A program made the translations under genes and the position numbers. The notes under the pieces are model-generated. The model was not told where the DNA came from, searched no databases, and saw only the letters and a program-made list of their open reading frames with translations. A DNA stretch of 52,139 nucleotides, taken from assembly GCA_903957365.1 (NCBI GenBank), contig CAJBPB010000237.1:1-52139 (forward strand), read 5' to 3'. Position 1 is the first letter of the stretch. The number at the start of each line of letters is the position of its first letter. This stretch comes from an uncultured Bacteroidota bacterium. Its GTDB lineage: Bacteria > Bacteroidota > Bacteroidia > Bacteroidales > F082. This document shows positions 26,338 to 34,940 of this stretch, piece by piece.

Positions 26338-26366
26338 CCGGATATTATTTGTTAAATTTTAAATAT

Positions 26367-27512
26367 CTATAAATCAATTATTTGTTCTTTGTATTCAATT
26401 CCTCTTTCGCTCAGTCTCTCAAGAATGAATTTTACACTTGCTGCATCTTTACCAACGAATTCCGGAACATTAATTCCGATACTGTTGTAAATTCCGGCAT
26501 CAAGCATTCGTAATGCTGCAGTTGCTGTGTAACCTGTTGTGCGCGCCATTGAGTGAATATTTGTTGCCATATCGTAAATATCAAACAAATCATAAACATA
26601 TCTTTTTCTCTGGCCGGTCGAATTTTCGCCTTCAACAATAATTCGCATTACTGTAAAATCTTCTTCATTTTCACCAAGTTTCCAGGAAGGAAAAAGCATT
26701 TTTTTTGTAAATTCCAGAGGAATTATTTCGGTGTTATTTATGATAACTGGCTCTGTTCCGAAGAAGCCACTTTTCTTTAAAACTTTAATTTTATCAATAT
26801 GGCCCTGATATCTCAGCGTTTTTTCGGCCATATAATCAGCCTTGATTGTATAAACAAGTGAACGTAAACCATCACTGTTAAATGCTTCAAGTGTTCCAAC
26901 AGAACCAAAATCAATCAATTCAGATTCTGATAATGCCTCTTTAAAAACGATATTCCCATTTTCAACCAATCGGGCCGGACGGGTATATTCTTCTATAACA
27001 TCAGAAGGTGAAAAAACAGCTTTATACTCCCATGGAAAAGTTCTTACTTTTGGTAATCCTCCGACATAAATCAAAATCTTTTCAATTTTTACCAACTGTG
27101 AGGCAGCATAACCACTTAGTAAATGACTCATTCCAGGCGCGACACCCATATCACATATTACACAAACCTCATTTTGTTTTGCCAATTCATTCAGATCGAG
27201 TGGATTTTCTGCATAAAAGGCAATATCCACAACATTTTTTTTTGATTCTATTATTGCCTTTAATGATTTAAATCCGATAGAACCTGGTACTGCATTGATT
27301 ACCAGATCATAATCTGATATAACTTCTTTAACTTGATTTGAATCTGAAAGATCACGTTTGAATGTTCTGGCCCTTGTTCCGCTAAATTTATCTAAAGCCT
27401 TCTCTGAGAAGTCAGCAATTCCCACTTCAAACTCATCATTTTTTAACAAATCGAGTGCCATTGGTCGGCCAACCAACCCTGCTCCTAAAATAATAACGCT
27501 TCTTTTTGACAT
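26367..27512 (-). CDS. Saccharopine dehydrogenase family oxidoreductase
   Basis: A 381-residue NAD(P)-dependent enzyme. The N-terminal Rossmann motif is ILGAGLVGRPMALDLL (Gly-x-Gly-x-x-Gly), and the central CDMGVAPGMSHLLSGYA and TRPARLVENG belong to the saccharopine dehydrogenase/reductase fold. Its substrate could be saccharopine, lysine-derived amino acids or a carboxynorspermidine-type compound; the neighbours do not settle this. It follows the EamA permease gene after 30 nt. Confidence 0.88.
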   Translation of the reverse strand: MSKRSVIILGAGLVGRPMALDLLKNDEFEVGIADFSEKALDKFSGTRARTFKRDLSDSNQVKEVISDYDLVINAVPGSIGFKSLKAIIESKKNVVDIAFYAENPLDLNELAKQNEVCVICDMGVAPGMSHLLSGYAASQLVKIEKILIYVGGLPKVRTFPWEYKAVFSPSDVIEEYTRPARLVENGNIVFKEALSESELIDFGSVGTLEAFNSDGLRSLVYTIKADYMAEKTLRYQGHIDKIKVLKKSGFFGTEPVIINNTEIIPLEFTKKMLFPSWKLGENEEDFTVMRIIVEGENSTGQRKRYVYDLFDIYDMATNIHSMARTTGYTATAALRMLDAGIYNSIGINVPEFVGKDAASVKFILERLSERGIEYKEQIIDL

Positions 27513-27542
27513 AAATATTTTATTATTAAGTGTTTATTGATG

Positions 27543-28439
27543 TTAAACTTTTGACTGTTTAAAGTTATATTCAGATAAGATTACACCCAAGATGACAATC
27601 ATCATTCCTGTTAGTTTTTGAATACTCAATGTTTCATTTAAAAAGTAATAGCTGAATATAGCCGTAAAAACAGGTATAAGATTTGCGTACAAGCTAGCAC
27701 GTGCGATTCCAAATTCCTTTACTGATCTGGTGTAAAATACAAACGCAAGTGAACTTGCAAATATTCCTAGAAGTAATAAATTTATAATCAAATGCGCATC
27801 AAAAGTATCTGTACTAATATTTCCGTTTCCCCAAAAAAAAACCAGTGGAAGAAAGTAAAAAATTCCAATGATATTCTGCGTAGTGATAATTATGACCGGA
27901 TTATAATGAAATGTAAGTTTCTTGAGTAAAATTCCATGACCTACAGCTGCTGCAACTGCACCAAAAAGAAAAAGTATACCATACCAGGAAATTCCTAGGT
28001 TTCCGATGGATTTATCCAGAACGATAATCAATACACCTAAAATGGATACTGCTAAACCAACGATATTTAATAATTTAAGTCTTTCCTTCAAAACAATAAA
28101 TGCTATCATCGGAGTGAAAACAGGAATCGTTGAAATAATAACAGCACTTATTGTGGGAGTAACGAGTTGTAAACCATAACTTTCTCCAATGAAATACAAA
28201 AATGGATTCAGAAAGGAAGAAACAATGAAAATAGGATAATGCCTGGTTTTTATAACCTGCCATTTTCGGGTGATTGTAAGCAGCAAAAGGAGGGTAAAGG
28301 CTGAAATTATTAACCTGATGAAAACTGTTTCTATTGGGCCAAGATATTCAAAAACAACTTTTGACCAGATATACGACATCCCCCAAAAAATCATGGATAG
28401 CAAGGCTAACACATGAACTGAGGCATTATTTGTTTTCAA
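27543..28439 (-). CDS. EamA (DMT superfamily) permease
   Basis: A 298-residue inner-membrane protein with about ten helices, built as two EamA repeats; the second ends with the typical FTAIFSYYFLNETLSIQKLTG run. These carriers export amino acids or other small metabolites. The start is TTG 28439 (the next in-frame Met lies in the first helix). It is the first gene of the likely operon with the saccharopine dehydrogenase-like and TrmH genes. Confidence 0.9.
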   Translation of the reverse strand: MKTNNASVHVLALLSMIFWGMSYIWSKVVFEYLGPIETVFIRLIISAFTLLLLLTITRKWQVIKTRHYPIFIVSSFLNPFLYFIGESYGLQLVTPTISAVIISTIPVFTPMIAFIVLKERLKLLNIVGLAVSILGVLIIVLDKSIGNLGISWYGILFLFGAVAAAVGHGILLKKLTFHYNPVIIITTQNIIGIFYFLPLVFFWGNGNISTDTFDAHLIINLLLLGIFASSLAFVFYTRSVKEFGIARASLYANLIPVFTAIFSYYFLNETLSIQKLTGMMIVILGVILSEYNFKQSKV

Positions 28440-28507
28440 GAGATTGAATTTTTAAAATTTTAATCAGCTGCACGCCAATATATTGTGAAGTAAGATCTTC
28501 AATATAT

Positions 28508-29254
28508 TTAAGACCTGCCTTCTTCCTGAAGAAGATTGGTGTAATGCTTAAAACTTCTTAGAAGCAATGCGATCAATCCAGTCACAATAAGGATTGCAGT
28601 AGATAATCTTGACAAATTGTAAATACCATGATAGGCATAATACCTTATCTGGTCAACAAAAACAAATCCCAAAACAGTGGCCAATGCACCAGAATATTCA
28701 CGGCGCAAAACACTTTTAACACTGAACGGAATTACATTTTTCTTGTAATTTTTAAAAGAGGGAAGAAATGCAGGTGTTGTTAAAGACCAATCCATATAGG
28801 TGCTTCCAAATTTTTTCTCAAGGAATCTTTCCTCGGCAAACATAATTCGCTCATAATAAAGCCAAAAAGCCAGAGAAATAATGATAACAAAACTAAAATT
28901 GAATGTGAAAACCACGATTCCAATCCACATAAAATAATTCCCAACGTATAAAGGGTGTCTTAAAACCGAATAAATTCCTGTTGAGTTCAGTGATTCAGCA
29001 ACTTGTCCTTCTTTCGTATTTCGGCCTGAGGTACCTTTGGGTGTGGTGCCAATGGCATAGGAACGGATTGCAAATCCCAACAGACTTAGGAAAATTGCAA
29101 AAAGCGACAGGAGAATTTCATGTTCGTCAGATAAATAATCTGTGTTTGTGAAATATACCACTGGAATAGCCAGAACAAACAACATTACCGGTAATTCGCC
29201 GCGGTGTTTGAAAAGCCAGTTTCCACTTTTTTCAAATGAGTGAATTAATGCCAT
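28508..29254 (-). CDS. ICMT-like membrane methyltransferase
   Basis: A 248-residue membrane protein with four to six helices. The motif RHPLYVGNYFMWIG and the later EERFLEKKFGSTYMDW mark the isoprenylcysteine carboxyl methyltransferase-like family, which binds S-adenosylmethionine at the membrane. Bacterial relatives modify lipids such as lipid A phosphate, or unknown acceptors. An in-frame ATG at 29287 was rejected because a TACATTTG promoter box at 29275-29282 lies after it; ATG 29254 then has a leader of about 15 nt. Confidence 0.85.
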   Translation of the reverse strand: MALIHSFEKSGNWLFKHRGELPVMLFVLAIPVVYFTNTDYLSDEHEILLSLFAIFLSLLGFAIRSYAIGTTPKGTSGRNTKEGQVAESLNSTGIYSVLRHPLYVGNYFMWIGIVVFTFNFSFVIIISLAFWLYYERIMFAEERFLEKKFGSTYMDWSLTTPAFLPSFKNYKKNVIPFSVKSVLRREYSGALATVLGFVFVDQIRYYAYHGIYNLSRLSTAILIVTGLIALLLRSFKHYTNLLQEEGRS

Positions 29255-29274
29255 AATTTGAGCTTTTTGAGGCA

Positions 29275-29282
29275 CAAATGTA
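29275..29282 (-). promoter_or_regulatory. Promoter -7 box TACATTTG for the ICMT-like gene
   Basis: Exact TAnnTTTG match lying between the two candidate start codons, which decides for the downstream ATG at 29254. Confidence 0.65.
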
Positions 29283-29382
29283 GTCATTTTAACACTTCAA
29301 TCAGTATTGTAAGACTTACAATAGTATTAAATTCTAGGCTTTTTGATGTAAAATGTGAATGTTTTAATATAGAGAAAAAAGA

Positions 29383-30177
29383 TTAATCACCGATATTTTT
29401 ATTGATAAGATAGACTTTTATTGATCCAACGACAATTTTTGCATCAATGAGAACCGGAATTTTATACTTATCATCAGTTACCCAGATTGTAATTTTTTCA
29501 CCACTTCGAAACATGGTTCCTTTGTCGATAATGGCAGAGAATTTTGTACATATTACCGGTGAATTGTTCATCCCTTCCATAATTTCTTTACCATGATAAA
29601 CAATAGGTAATTTGAAAAGTCTACCATCATGAATAAGTTTAATCATGATAGTATCCCCAACCCAATTATTGGAAAAGTCCATGGAACGGGCAACATAGGT
29701 TGCAGTCAGAATATCGTAGGTGCAATCCGAAATAGAAATGGAATCAAATTTATACTCCGAATTATTATCCCTCATTTTTGCATAGACTACATTTTTATCA
29801 TTATCAAAACTGTATTGATCCATATTGTATATGCCACCTTCCAGCGTAGATCGCCTGAATTCTATCGGATAAAGGTTTTTTGCATTTGAAATCACCTGAA
29901 ATGTGTCCCGGACTTTATAAATCCATTCCCATTTTTTTTCTGAAATGCCCGTACTTGTAAATTGATATGTTTCATAGCCATTCAATGTTTGTTTAGTTGC
30001 CATGAAATCCACAAATCCGGCATCGATCCAGATAATGCCGAAATTATACGAAACTTTATAGTTTAAAATCTCCTTATTTCCAAAATCGATTCTCGAATTA
30101 TTACATTCAACTTCATTTTGAGCAACAAGTATATTGAGACAAGCAAAGAAAATCAGAAGAATAAAAAACCGGATCAT
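29383..30177 (-). CDS. Exported DUF3108 family protein
   Basis: A 264-residue protein with a signal peptide (about residues 1-19, ending LVAQ). The beta-rich remainder, with LNYKVSYNFGIIWIDAGFVDF near the start and WVTDDKYKIPVLIDAKIVVGSIKVYL at the end in two separate blocks, matches DUF3108, a periplasmic or outer-membrane-associated family without known function. A TAGTTTTG box gives a leader of about 14 nt. It is divergent from the kamA operon. Confidence 0.85.
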   Translation of the reverse strand: MIRFFILLIFFACLNILVAQNEVECNNSRIDFGNKEILNYKVSYNFGIIWIDAGFVDFMATKQTLNGYETYQFTSTGISEKKWEWIYKVRDTFQVISNAKNLYPIEFRRSTLEGGIYNMDQYSFDNDKNVVYAKMRDNNSEYKFDSISISDCTYDILTATYVARSMDFSNNWVGDTIMIKLIHDGRLFKLPIVYHGKEIMEGMNNSPVICTKFSAIIDKGTMFRSGEKITIWVTDDKYKIPVLIDAKIVVGSIKVYLINKNIGD

Positions 30178-30196
30178 TCAGATGTTAATTTCTCTT

Positions 30197-30204
30197 CAAA
30201 ACTA
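30197..30204 (-). promoter_or_regulatory. Promoter -7 box TAGTTTTG for the DUF3108 gene
   Basis: Exact TAnnTTTG match on the minus strand 20 nt from ATG 30177. Confidence 0.55.
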
Positions 30205-30364
30205 ATCAAATGTGACTAACCTCGCAGTTTTTTAAATTTTGTTGGTTTATAAAATGACTAAAATACTGATATTTAATTAATTAAATGGGGATAACTAAAC
30301 TTAAAAAAAAATATTATTTGTTGTATATTTCATCTTGATTTTAGATTATTATTGCAGACTTTTA

Positions 30365-30396
30365 TTTGCAGAAGTTGAAATGTATAAATAACTTTA
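30365..30396 (+). promoter_or_regulatory. Likely promoter of the kamA-ATP-grasp operon
   Basis: TTTG (30365-30368) is followed after 20 nt by TAACTTTA (30389-30396), a one-mismatch version of TAnnTTTG. Both elements and the spacing fit the Bacteroidota -33/-7 pattern. The leader to ATG 30429 would be about 26 nt. Confidence 0.55.
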
Positions 30397-30428
30397 GATC
30401 AATCAATTAAAAAAAACAAATCATTAAA

Positions 30429-31694
30429 ATGAAAGATTTTGTAAATGACAATGTGACCATAAATCCAACTGACATTGTCGAATTAGAAGAACCTCCAAGT
30501 ATTATTAATGGATCAGGAATTTTAAATGCAGCCAAAAATCTGATTACAGTCAATGAAACAGCTGAAATGCTGATTTCGGAGAAAGTAAAATCATTTATTC
30601 AAAAGCATTTTCCGCAAGTAAAGCAAACAGATTGGAATAATTGGAAATGGCAAATCAGCCATAGTTACACCGATATACAGCAATTGAATACAATTTTTGC
30701 CACGCAATCTATCGAATTTGATTCAAACAAAGGAGCATCTGAATTATTACCTTTACGTATCACACCTTATTATGCGAGTTTATTTTACCAATCCAGGCTT
30801 GATGATCCGATAAGAAGGACTGTGGTACCATCTGTCTTAGAGTTAGAGTTAAACAGAGGTGAAATTACAGATCCGTTAAGCGAAGAAAACCATAGTCCGG
30901 TGCCCAATCTGGTTCATCGGTATCCTGACCGGGTATTGTTTCTGGCAACTGGTTTTTGTTCAGCGTATTGTCGCTATTGCACACGCACACATATGGTTGC
31001 CAAAGATAAATGCCATGTTGGAAAGGATTCATGGGAGCCGGCGCTACAATATATTGCTAAACATAAAGAGATCAGAGATGTAATTGTTTCAGGCGGTGAT
31101 CCTTTGAGTATGCCGGATGAGCAGATCGATTATCTGCTTTCTCGTTTGCGTGCTGTTGATCATATTGAGATCATCCGTATTGGAACAAAAATTCCTGTTG
31201 TTTTACCTATGCGAATTACACATTCGTTGGTTTCAATTCTGAAGAAATACCATCCTTTGTTTATGAGCATTCACTTTACGCATCCTGACGAGCTTACACC
31301 AGAGGTAAAGCGGGCATGTGAACTTTTGGCCGATGCTGGAATTCCTTTGGGAAGTCAGACAGTGCTTTTAAAAGGAATAAACGATTCAGTTGAAATAATG
31401 AAACAATTGATGCATGGATTGTTAAAAATACGCGTGCGTCCATATTATCTGTATCAATGCGATCCAATTCCAGGATCGATGCATTTTCGGACACCTGTTT
31501 CAAAGGGAATTGAAATTATCAAAGGTTTACGAGGTTTTACATCAGGTTATGCGGTTCCACAATTCGTAATTGATGCACCAGGTGGTGGTGGAAAAATACC
31601 ATTGTTACCTGATTATTTTCAAGGATTTGAGGAGGGTGATGTATTATTGAAGAATTACGAGGACAAGTACTTCCGCTATCCCGACGCATTATAA
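30429..31694 (+). CDS. kamA: Lysine 2,3-aminomutase-like radical SAM enzyme (KamA family)
   Basis: A 421-residue PLP-dependent radical SAM aminomutase. The cluster cysteines are Cys177, Cys181 and Cys184 (CSAYCRYCTR), the PLP lysine is Lys389 in DAPGGGGK, and Arg186, Asp345 and Asp382 match the substrate-binding Arg134, Asp293 and Asp330 of the clostridial lysine enzyme. All seven residues keep one constant offset of 52. The two aspartates bind the lysine side-chain amine and are replaced in glutamate 2,3-aminomutases, so L-lysine to beta-lysine is the likely reaction. Compared with the clostridial protein it has about 52 extra N-terminal residues and is about 47 shorter at the C-terminus. 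No kamDE fermentation genes, efp or epmA are nearby; two ATP-grasp genes follow. Confidence 0.92.
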   Translation: MKDFVNDNVTINPTDIVELEEPPSIINGSGILNAAKNLITVNETAEMLISEKVKSFIQKHFPQVKQTDWNNWKWQISHSYTDIQQLNTIFATQSIEFDSNKGASELLPLRITPYYASLFYQSRLDDPIRRTVVPSVLELELNRGEITDPLSEENHSPVPNLVHRYPDRVLFLATGFCSAYCRYCTRTHMVAKDKCHVGKDSWEPALQYIAKHKEIRDVIVSGGDPLSMPDEQIDYLLSRLRAVDHIEIIRIGTKIPVVLPMRITHSLVSILKKYHPLFMSIHFTHPDELTPEVKRACELLADAGIPLGSQTVLLKGINDSVEIMKQLMHGLLKIRVRPYYLYQCDPIPGSMHFRTPVSKGIEIIKGLRGFTSGYAVPQFVIDAPGGGGKIPLLPDYFQGFEEGDVLLKNYEDKYFRYPDAL

Positions 31695-31714
31695 AGTAAC
31701 ATTATGAAACTCTT

Positions 31715-32692
31715 ATGAAAATTGGTCTTACTTACGACTTGCGTGATGCTTATCTCGCAATGGGATTTACTGAAGATGAAACCGCTGAACTCGATAAGGA
31801 AGAAACAATCGAAGGCATTGAGGCGGCTCTGATTGCCTTGGGCCACGAAACAGAACGGATAGGTCATTTAAAAGAATTGCAAATAGCACTGTCAGAAGGG
31901 AAGAGTTGGGATTTGGTATTCAATATATGCGAGGGAATTTATGGTATTGGCCGTGAAGCCCAGGTACCTGCTTTATTGGATGCCTGGCAAATTCCCTATA
32001 CTTTTTCTGACCCGCTGGTTTTATCCCTGACCCTTCATAAAGGAATGACAAAGAGGATATTGCGTGATGCAGGTATACCAACAGGCGCTTTTTATTTAAT
32101 TAGAGAAAAGAGTGATGTTAAGTCTGTTAAACTTGATTTTCCACTTTTCGTTAAACCGGTTGCTGAAGGATCAGGTAAGGGAATTGACAGAAGATCAACA
32201 GTATATGATCAATTGGCTTTGGAAGAAGTTTGTAATCGTCTGTTAACTGATTACAAACAAGAAGTTTTGGTTGAGGAGTTTCTTCCTGGAAGAGAATTTA
32301 CGGTGGGAATTGTTGGCACTGGTGAGAAGGCAGTTTGTGTTGGAGGAATTGAAGTGATCATTTCAGAAACTGCTGAAGAAAATTCATATTCAAGATTCAT
32401 CAAGGAGAATTATGAAGGAAGGGTTGAATACAAACTCATGGGGGGCGAAATGGCAGAGAAATGTGAGGCACTGTGTCTGAATGCCTGGCGTTTATTGGGT
32501 TGCAGGGATGCCGGAAGAATAGATGTTCGTCTTGATAAAAATGGCGAACCCTGTTTTATTGAGGTAAATCCTTTGGCAGGTTTAAATCATATACATTCTG
32601 ATTTACCAATCATCATGTATAAAAAAGGACACACATTTAAAGATTTGATAGAAAAGATCGTTTTGTCAGCATCAGACAGATTAAAACAATAA
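31715..32692 (+). CDS. D-Ala-D-Ala ligase-like ATP-grasp ligase (first of pair)
   Basis: A 325-residue ATP-grasp enzyme. The metal ligands Asp270, Glu283 and Asn285 have the 13- and 2-residue spacing of D-Ala-D-Ala ligase, Lys147 (FVKPVAEGSGKG) is the ATP-binding lysine and EEFLPGREFTVGIV follows as in Ddl. However, the N-terminal GxSxE motif that holds the first D-alanine is missing (the start reads MKIGLTYDLRDAYLAMG), and the ligase serine region after Asn285 differs. It is therefore unlikely to be the cell-wall Ddl. It should form an amide or peptide bond by way of an acyl phosphate. It begins 20 nt after kamA and is 2 nt from the second ligase gene. Confidence 0.88.
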   Translation: MKIGLTYDLRDAYLAMGFTEDETAELDKEETIEGIEAALIALGHETERIGHLKELQIALSEGKSWDLVFNICEGIYGIGREAQVPALLDAWQIPYTFSDPLVLSLTLHKGMTKRILRDAGIPTGAFYLIREKSDVKSVKLDFPLFVKPVAEGSGKGIDRRSTVYDQLALEEVCNRLLTDYKQEVLVEEFLPGREFTVGIVGTGEKAVCVGGIEVIISETAEENSYSRFIKENYEGRVEYKLMGGEMAEKCEALCLNAWRLLGCRDAGRIDVRLDKNGEPCFIEVNPLAGLNHIHSDLPIIMYKKGHTFKDLIEKIVLSASDRLKQ

Positions 32693-32694
32693 TC

Positions 32695-33669
32695 ATGAAA
32701 ATATTAATTATCCATAATAAATTGAGCGAGAATGCTTTGACTGATGAGATGGATGTCATGGAACAAGTCAGGCTGGTAGAAGAATCACTCATATCACTTG
32801 ACCATGAAGTTAGAGTACTTCCTGTTTCTCTTGATTTATCGAAAGCAATTGCAGATATTAGAGCTATATCCCCTGAACTAATTTTCAATTTAGTCGAATC
32901 GTTTGAAAATAAAGGAGAGTTGGTGTATTTTGCTCCTGCTATACTCGATGTTTTGAAAATTCCATATACAGGAACCCACACAGTGCAGATGTTTCTTTCT
33001 TCGAGTAAGACACTAACAAAAGAAAGTTTAATCAGACATAGTATTCCAACACCAGGAAGTTTCGAAATCAATGTTTTGCATCAGATTCAGAAAGAAAAAA
33101 AATACATTTTGAAACCAAAATGGGAAGAAGGATCGTTGGGCTTGGATGAGGATGCTGTTTTTTCTGGAGATAATATTGATTTTGTCAAAAAACTGAAAAA
33201 TTATTCCTTAAAAGATTATTTTATTGAGGAATTTGTTGAAGGCCGTGAATTTAACTGTGCATTGATTGCCGAAGAAAATGGTCCGAGTGTTTTGGCTGTA
33301 GCTGAAATTGAATTTGTTGATTTTCCTGAAAATAAGCCTAAAATATTAGGTTACAAAGCCAAATGGGACGAAGAATCCTTTGAATATAAGAACACTGTGA
33401 GGAGATTGGATTTTGATGAAACCGACGGTAGTCTATTGGCCGGATTGGGTGAACTTGCAAAAAAATGCTGGTTCGCATGTGGATTGAGAGGATATGCACG
33501 GATCGATTTCAGGGTTGATAAGTTAGGGAATCCATTTGTTCTGGAAGTGAATTCAAATCCATGTATTTCTCCTGACAGTGGTTATTATGCTGCTGCGGTT
33601 CATGCCGGTTTACCGTTTACAAAAGTTGTTCAATTGATCATTGAAGATGCATTTCGTAGTCACAATTAA
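32695..33669 (+). CDS. D-Ala-D-Ala ligase-like ATP-grasp ligase (second of pair)
   Basis: A 324-residue ATP-grasp enzyme, paralogous to its upstream neighbour but clearly divergent. It keeps the Mg ligands Asp271, Glu284 and Asn286 with identical spacing, the ATP lysine in ILKPKWEEGSLGL (Lys140), and EEFVEGREFNCAL. After the Asn the sequence reads SNPCISPDSGYYAAA, unlike the first ligase (PLAGLNHIH), which suggests a different acceptor. The N-terminal Ddl motif is also missing. Spacing of 2 nt from the first ligase indicates coupled translation and joint action on one product. Confidence 0.88.
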   Translation: MKILIIHNKLSENALTDEMDVMEQVRLVEESLISLDHEVRVLPVSLDLSKAIADIRAISPELIFNLVESFENKGELVYFAPAILDVLKIPYTGTHTVQMFLSSSKTLTKESLIRHSIPTPGSFEINVLHQIQKEKKYILKPKWEEGSLGLDEDAVFSGDNIDFVKKLKNYSLKDYFIEEFVEGREFNCALIAEENGPSVLAVAEIEFVDFPENKPKILGYKAKWDEESFEYKNTVRRLDFDETDGSLLAGLGELAKKCWFACGLRGYARIDFRVDKLGNPFVLEVNSNPCISPDSGYYAAAVHAGLPFTKVVQLIIEDAFRSHN

Positions 33670-33682
33670 TAAATATTTTGAA

Positions 33683-34174
33683 ATGAATTCTATAGTATTT
33701 CGCTCCTATGTGATTGATTCAGATCCTGATACGATTGAAAAAATAATCCGTTCCTCTGGTTTTTTCTATGAGGATGAAATTCCAATTGCCCGTGAACTGG
33801 CCGAAGAAACATTGAAGCAAGGTGAATTGAGTGGTTATAAATTTGTATTCGCTGAGATTGATGGTGAAACTCTGGGTTATGCTGCATATGGTTTTATTGA
33901 TGGAACCGATGGTAGTTATGATTTGTATTGGATCGCTGTGCGCAATGAACTGCGGGGAAAGGGAATAGGCAAAGCGATTCTTGAGGAAGTTATGGTTGTC
34001 TTAAAAAAGGAAAATGGCAGACAGTTGATCGCTGAAACATCATCACTGGAAAAATACTTGCCAACACGTGAATTTTATCTGCATCATGGATTTAATCTTG
34101 TTGCTACAATCCCAAATTTTTTCAGGGTAGGGGATGATAAGGTGTTTTATTTGAAAAAGATAAAGGAAAATTAA
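33683..34174 (+). CDS. GNAT family N-acetyltransferase of the kamA cluster
   Basis: A 163-residue acetyltransferase with the acetyl-CoA pyrophosphate loop RGKGIG near residue 92 and a C-terminal segment TREFYLHHGF typical of the fold. I take ATG 33683 as the start, since the frame from 33641 would overlap the ligase gene by 29 nt. In some archaea and bacteria lysine 2,3-aminomutase is paired with a beta-lysine acetyltransferase (AblA/AblB) that makes the osmolyte N-epsilon-acetyl-beta-lysine; here the GNAT is shorter than AblB as I recall it and comes after two ligases, so it may act on a ligated product instead. Confidence 0.85.
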   Translation: MNSIVFRSYVIDSDPDTIEKIIRSSGFFYEDEIPIARELAEETLKQGELSGYKFVFAEIDGETLGYAAYGFIDGTDGSYDLYWIAVRNELRGKGIGKAILEEVMVVLKKENGRQLIAETSSLEKYLPTREFYLHHGFNLVATIPNFFRVGDDKVFYLKKIKEN

Positions 34175-34178
34175 CTGG

Positions 34179-34850
34179 TTAAAAATAATTCCTCTCACCA
34201 AATATTTTTGTCCCAACCCTGACGATAGTTGATCCTTTGGCAATGGCCAATGCAAAATCGCTGGACATACCCATAGAAATTTCTTTAAAGTATTCTTTAT
34301 CAGAAAAGTAAATTGATTTTAGTGTTTCAAAAATTTGTTTCAGATTACGAAATTCTCTGGAAATTTGCTCTGAATCATCTGTAAATGTTGCCATTCCCAT
34401 TACACCACAAATGATCGTATTTAAAAGAGGTTCGGTTTGTAAATATTGTAAAATCTCAATTGCTTCTGATAAATCAAGTCCAAACTTGGTTTCTTCTTCA
34501 GCAATGTGAAACTGCATGAGTACTTTTTGATTCCTGCTTACTTTACCAGCCTGTTTATCGATTTCCTGAAGCAATTTCAAGCTATCGACCGATTCGATCA
34601 TTTCAACAAATGCAGCAATATATTTCACTTTGTTGGTTTGCAAATGACCTATTAAATGCCATTGAATATCTGAAGGAAGTTGATTCTGTTTATTCACCAA
34701 TTCCTGAACTTTGTTTTCTCCAAAGAGCCGTTCTCCGCAATCATACGCTTCTTTAAGCATTGTAACAGGCATTGTTTTAGTGACAACCACAAGCTTTACA
34801 TTTGCTGGTATCTGTTTTTTAACTTCGAGAATATTTGATTTAATTGACAT
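34179..34850 (-). CDS. yggS: YggS/PLPBP family pyridoxal phosphate homeostasis protein
   Basis: A 223-residue PLP-binding TIM-barrel protein. The PLP lysine is Lys25 in VVVTKTMP; GENKVQEL, WHLIGHLQTNKVK and SMGMSSDFALAIAKGSTIVRVGTKIFG (read in pieces) are the typical family blocks. It keeps PLP levels balanced. The start at ATG 34850 is chosen because a TAAATTTG promoter box (34875-34882) overlaps the upstream in-frame ATG at 34877. It converges with the kamA operon after 4 nt, which may be a coincidence although KamA itself needs PLP. Confidence 0.93.
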   Translation of the reverse strand: MSIKSNILEVKKQIPANVKLVVVTKTMPVTMLKEAYDCGERLFGENKVQELVNKQNQLPSDIQWHLIGHLQTNKVKYIAAFVEMIESVDSLKLLQEIDKQAGKVSRNQKVLMQFHIAEEETKFGLDLSEAIEILQYLQTEPLLNTIICGVMGMATFTDDSEQISREFRNLKQIFETLKSIYFSDKEYFKEISMGMSSDFALAIAKGSTIVRVGTKIFGERNYF

Positions 34851-34874
34851 ATTTGAATCTTCGCTTTCTGAATA

Positions 34875-34882
34875 CAAATTTA
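34875..34882 (-). promoter_or_regulatory. Promoter -7 box TAAATTTG for yggS
   Basis: Exact TAnnTTTG match on the minus strand. It decides the yggS start codon in favour of 34850. Confidence 0.65.
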
Positions 34883-34940
34883 GGTTTTAAATTGGCAAAA
34901 CACCTGTGTTTTCGAAATCTGATTGTTTCATGGAATAATC

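Noticed and set aside
30429-31694. Reading kamA as EpmB, the EF-P beta-lysylation enzyme
   Set aside because: The protein is longer than EpmB, keeps both lysine side-chain aspartates, and no efp or epmA gene is near.
32637-33071. 144-codon minus-strand frame
   Set aside because: It is antisense to the second ATP-grasp gene, is Ser-rich and low in complexity, and shows no motif.
31715-33669. Reading the two ATP-grasp genes as cell-wall D-Ala-D-Ala ligase
   Set aside because: The N-terminal GxSxE motif for the first D-alanine is absent in both, and two copies side by side behind kamA do not fit a cell-wall role.
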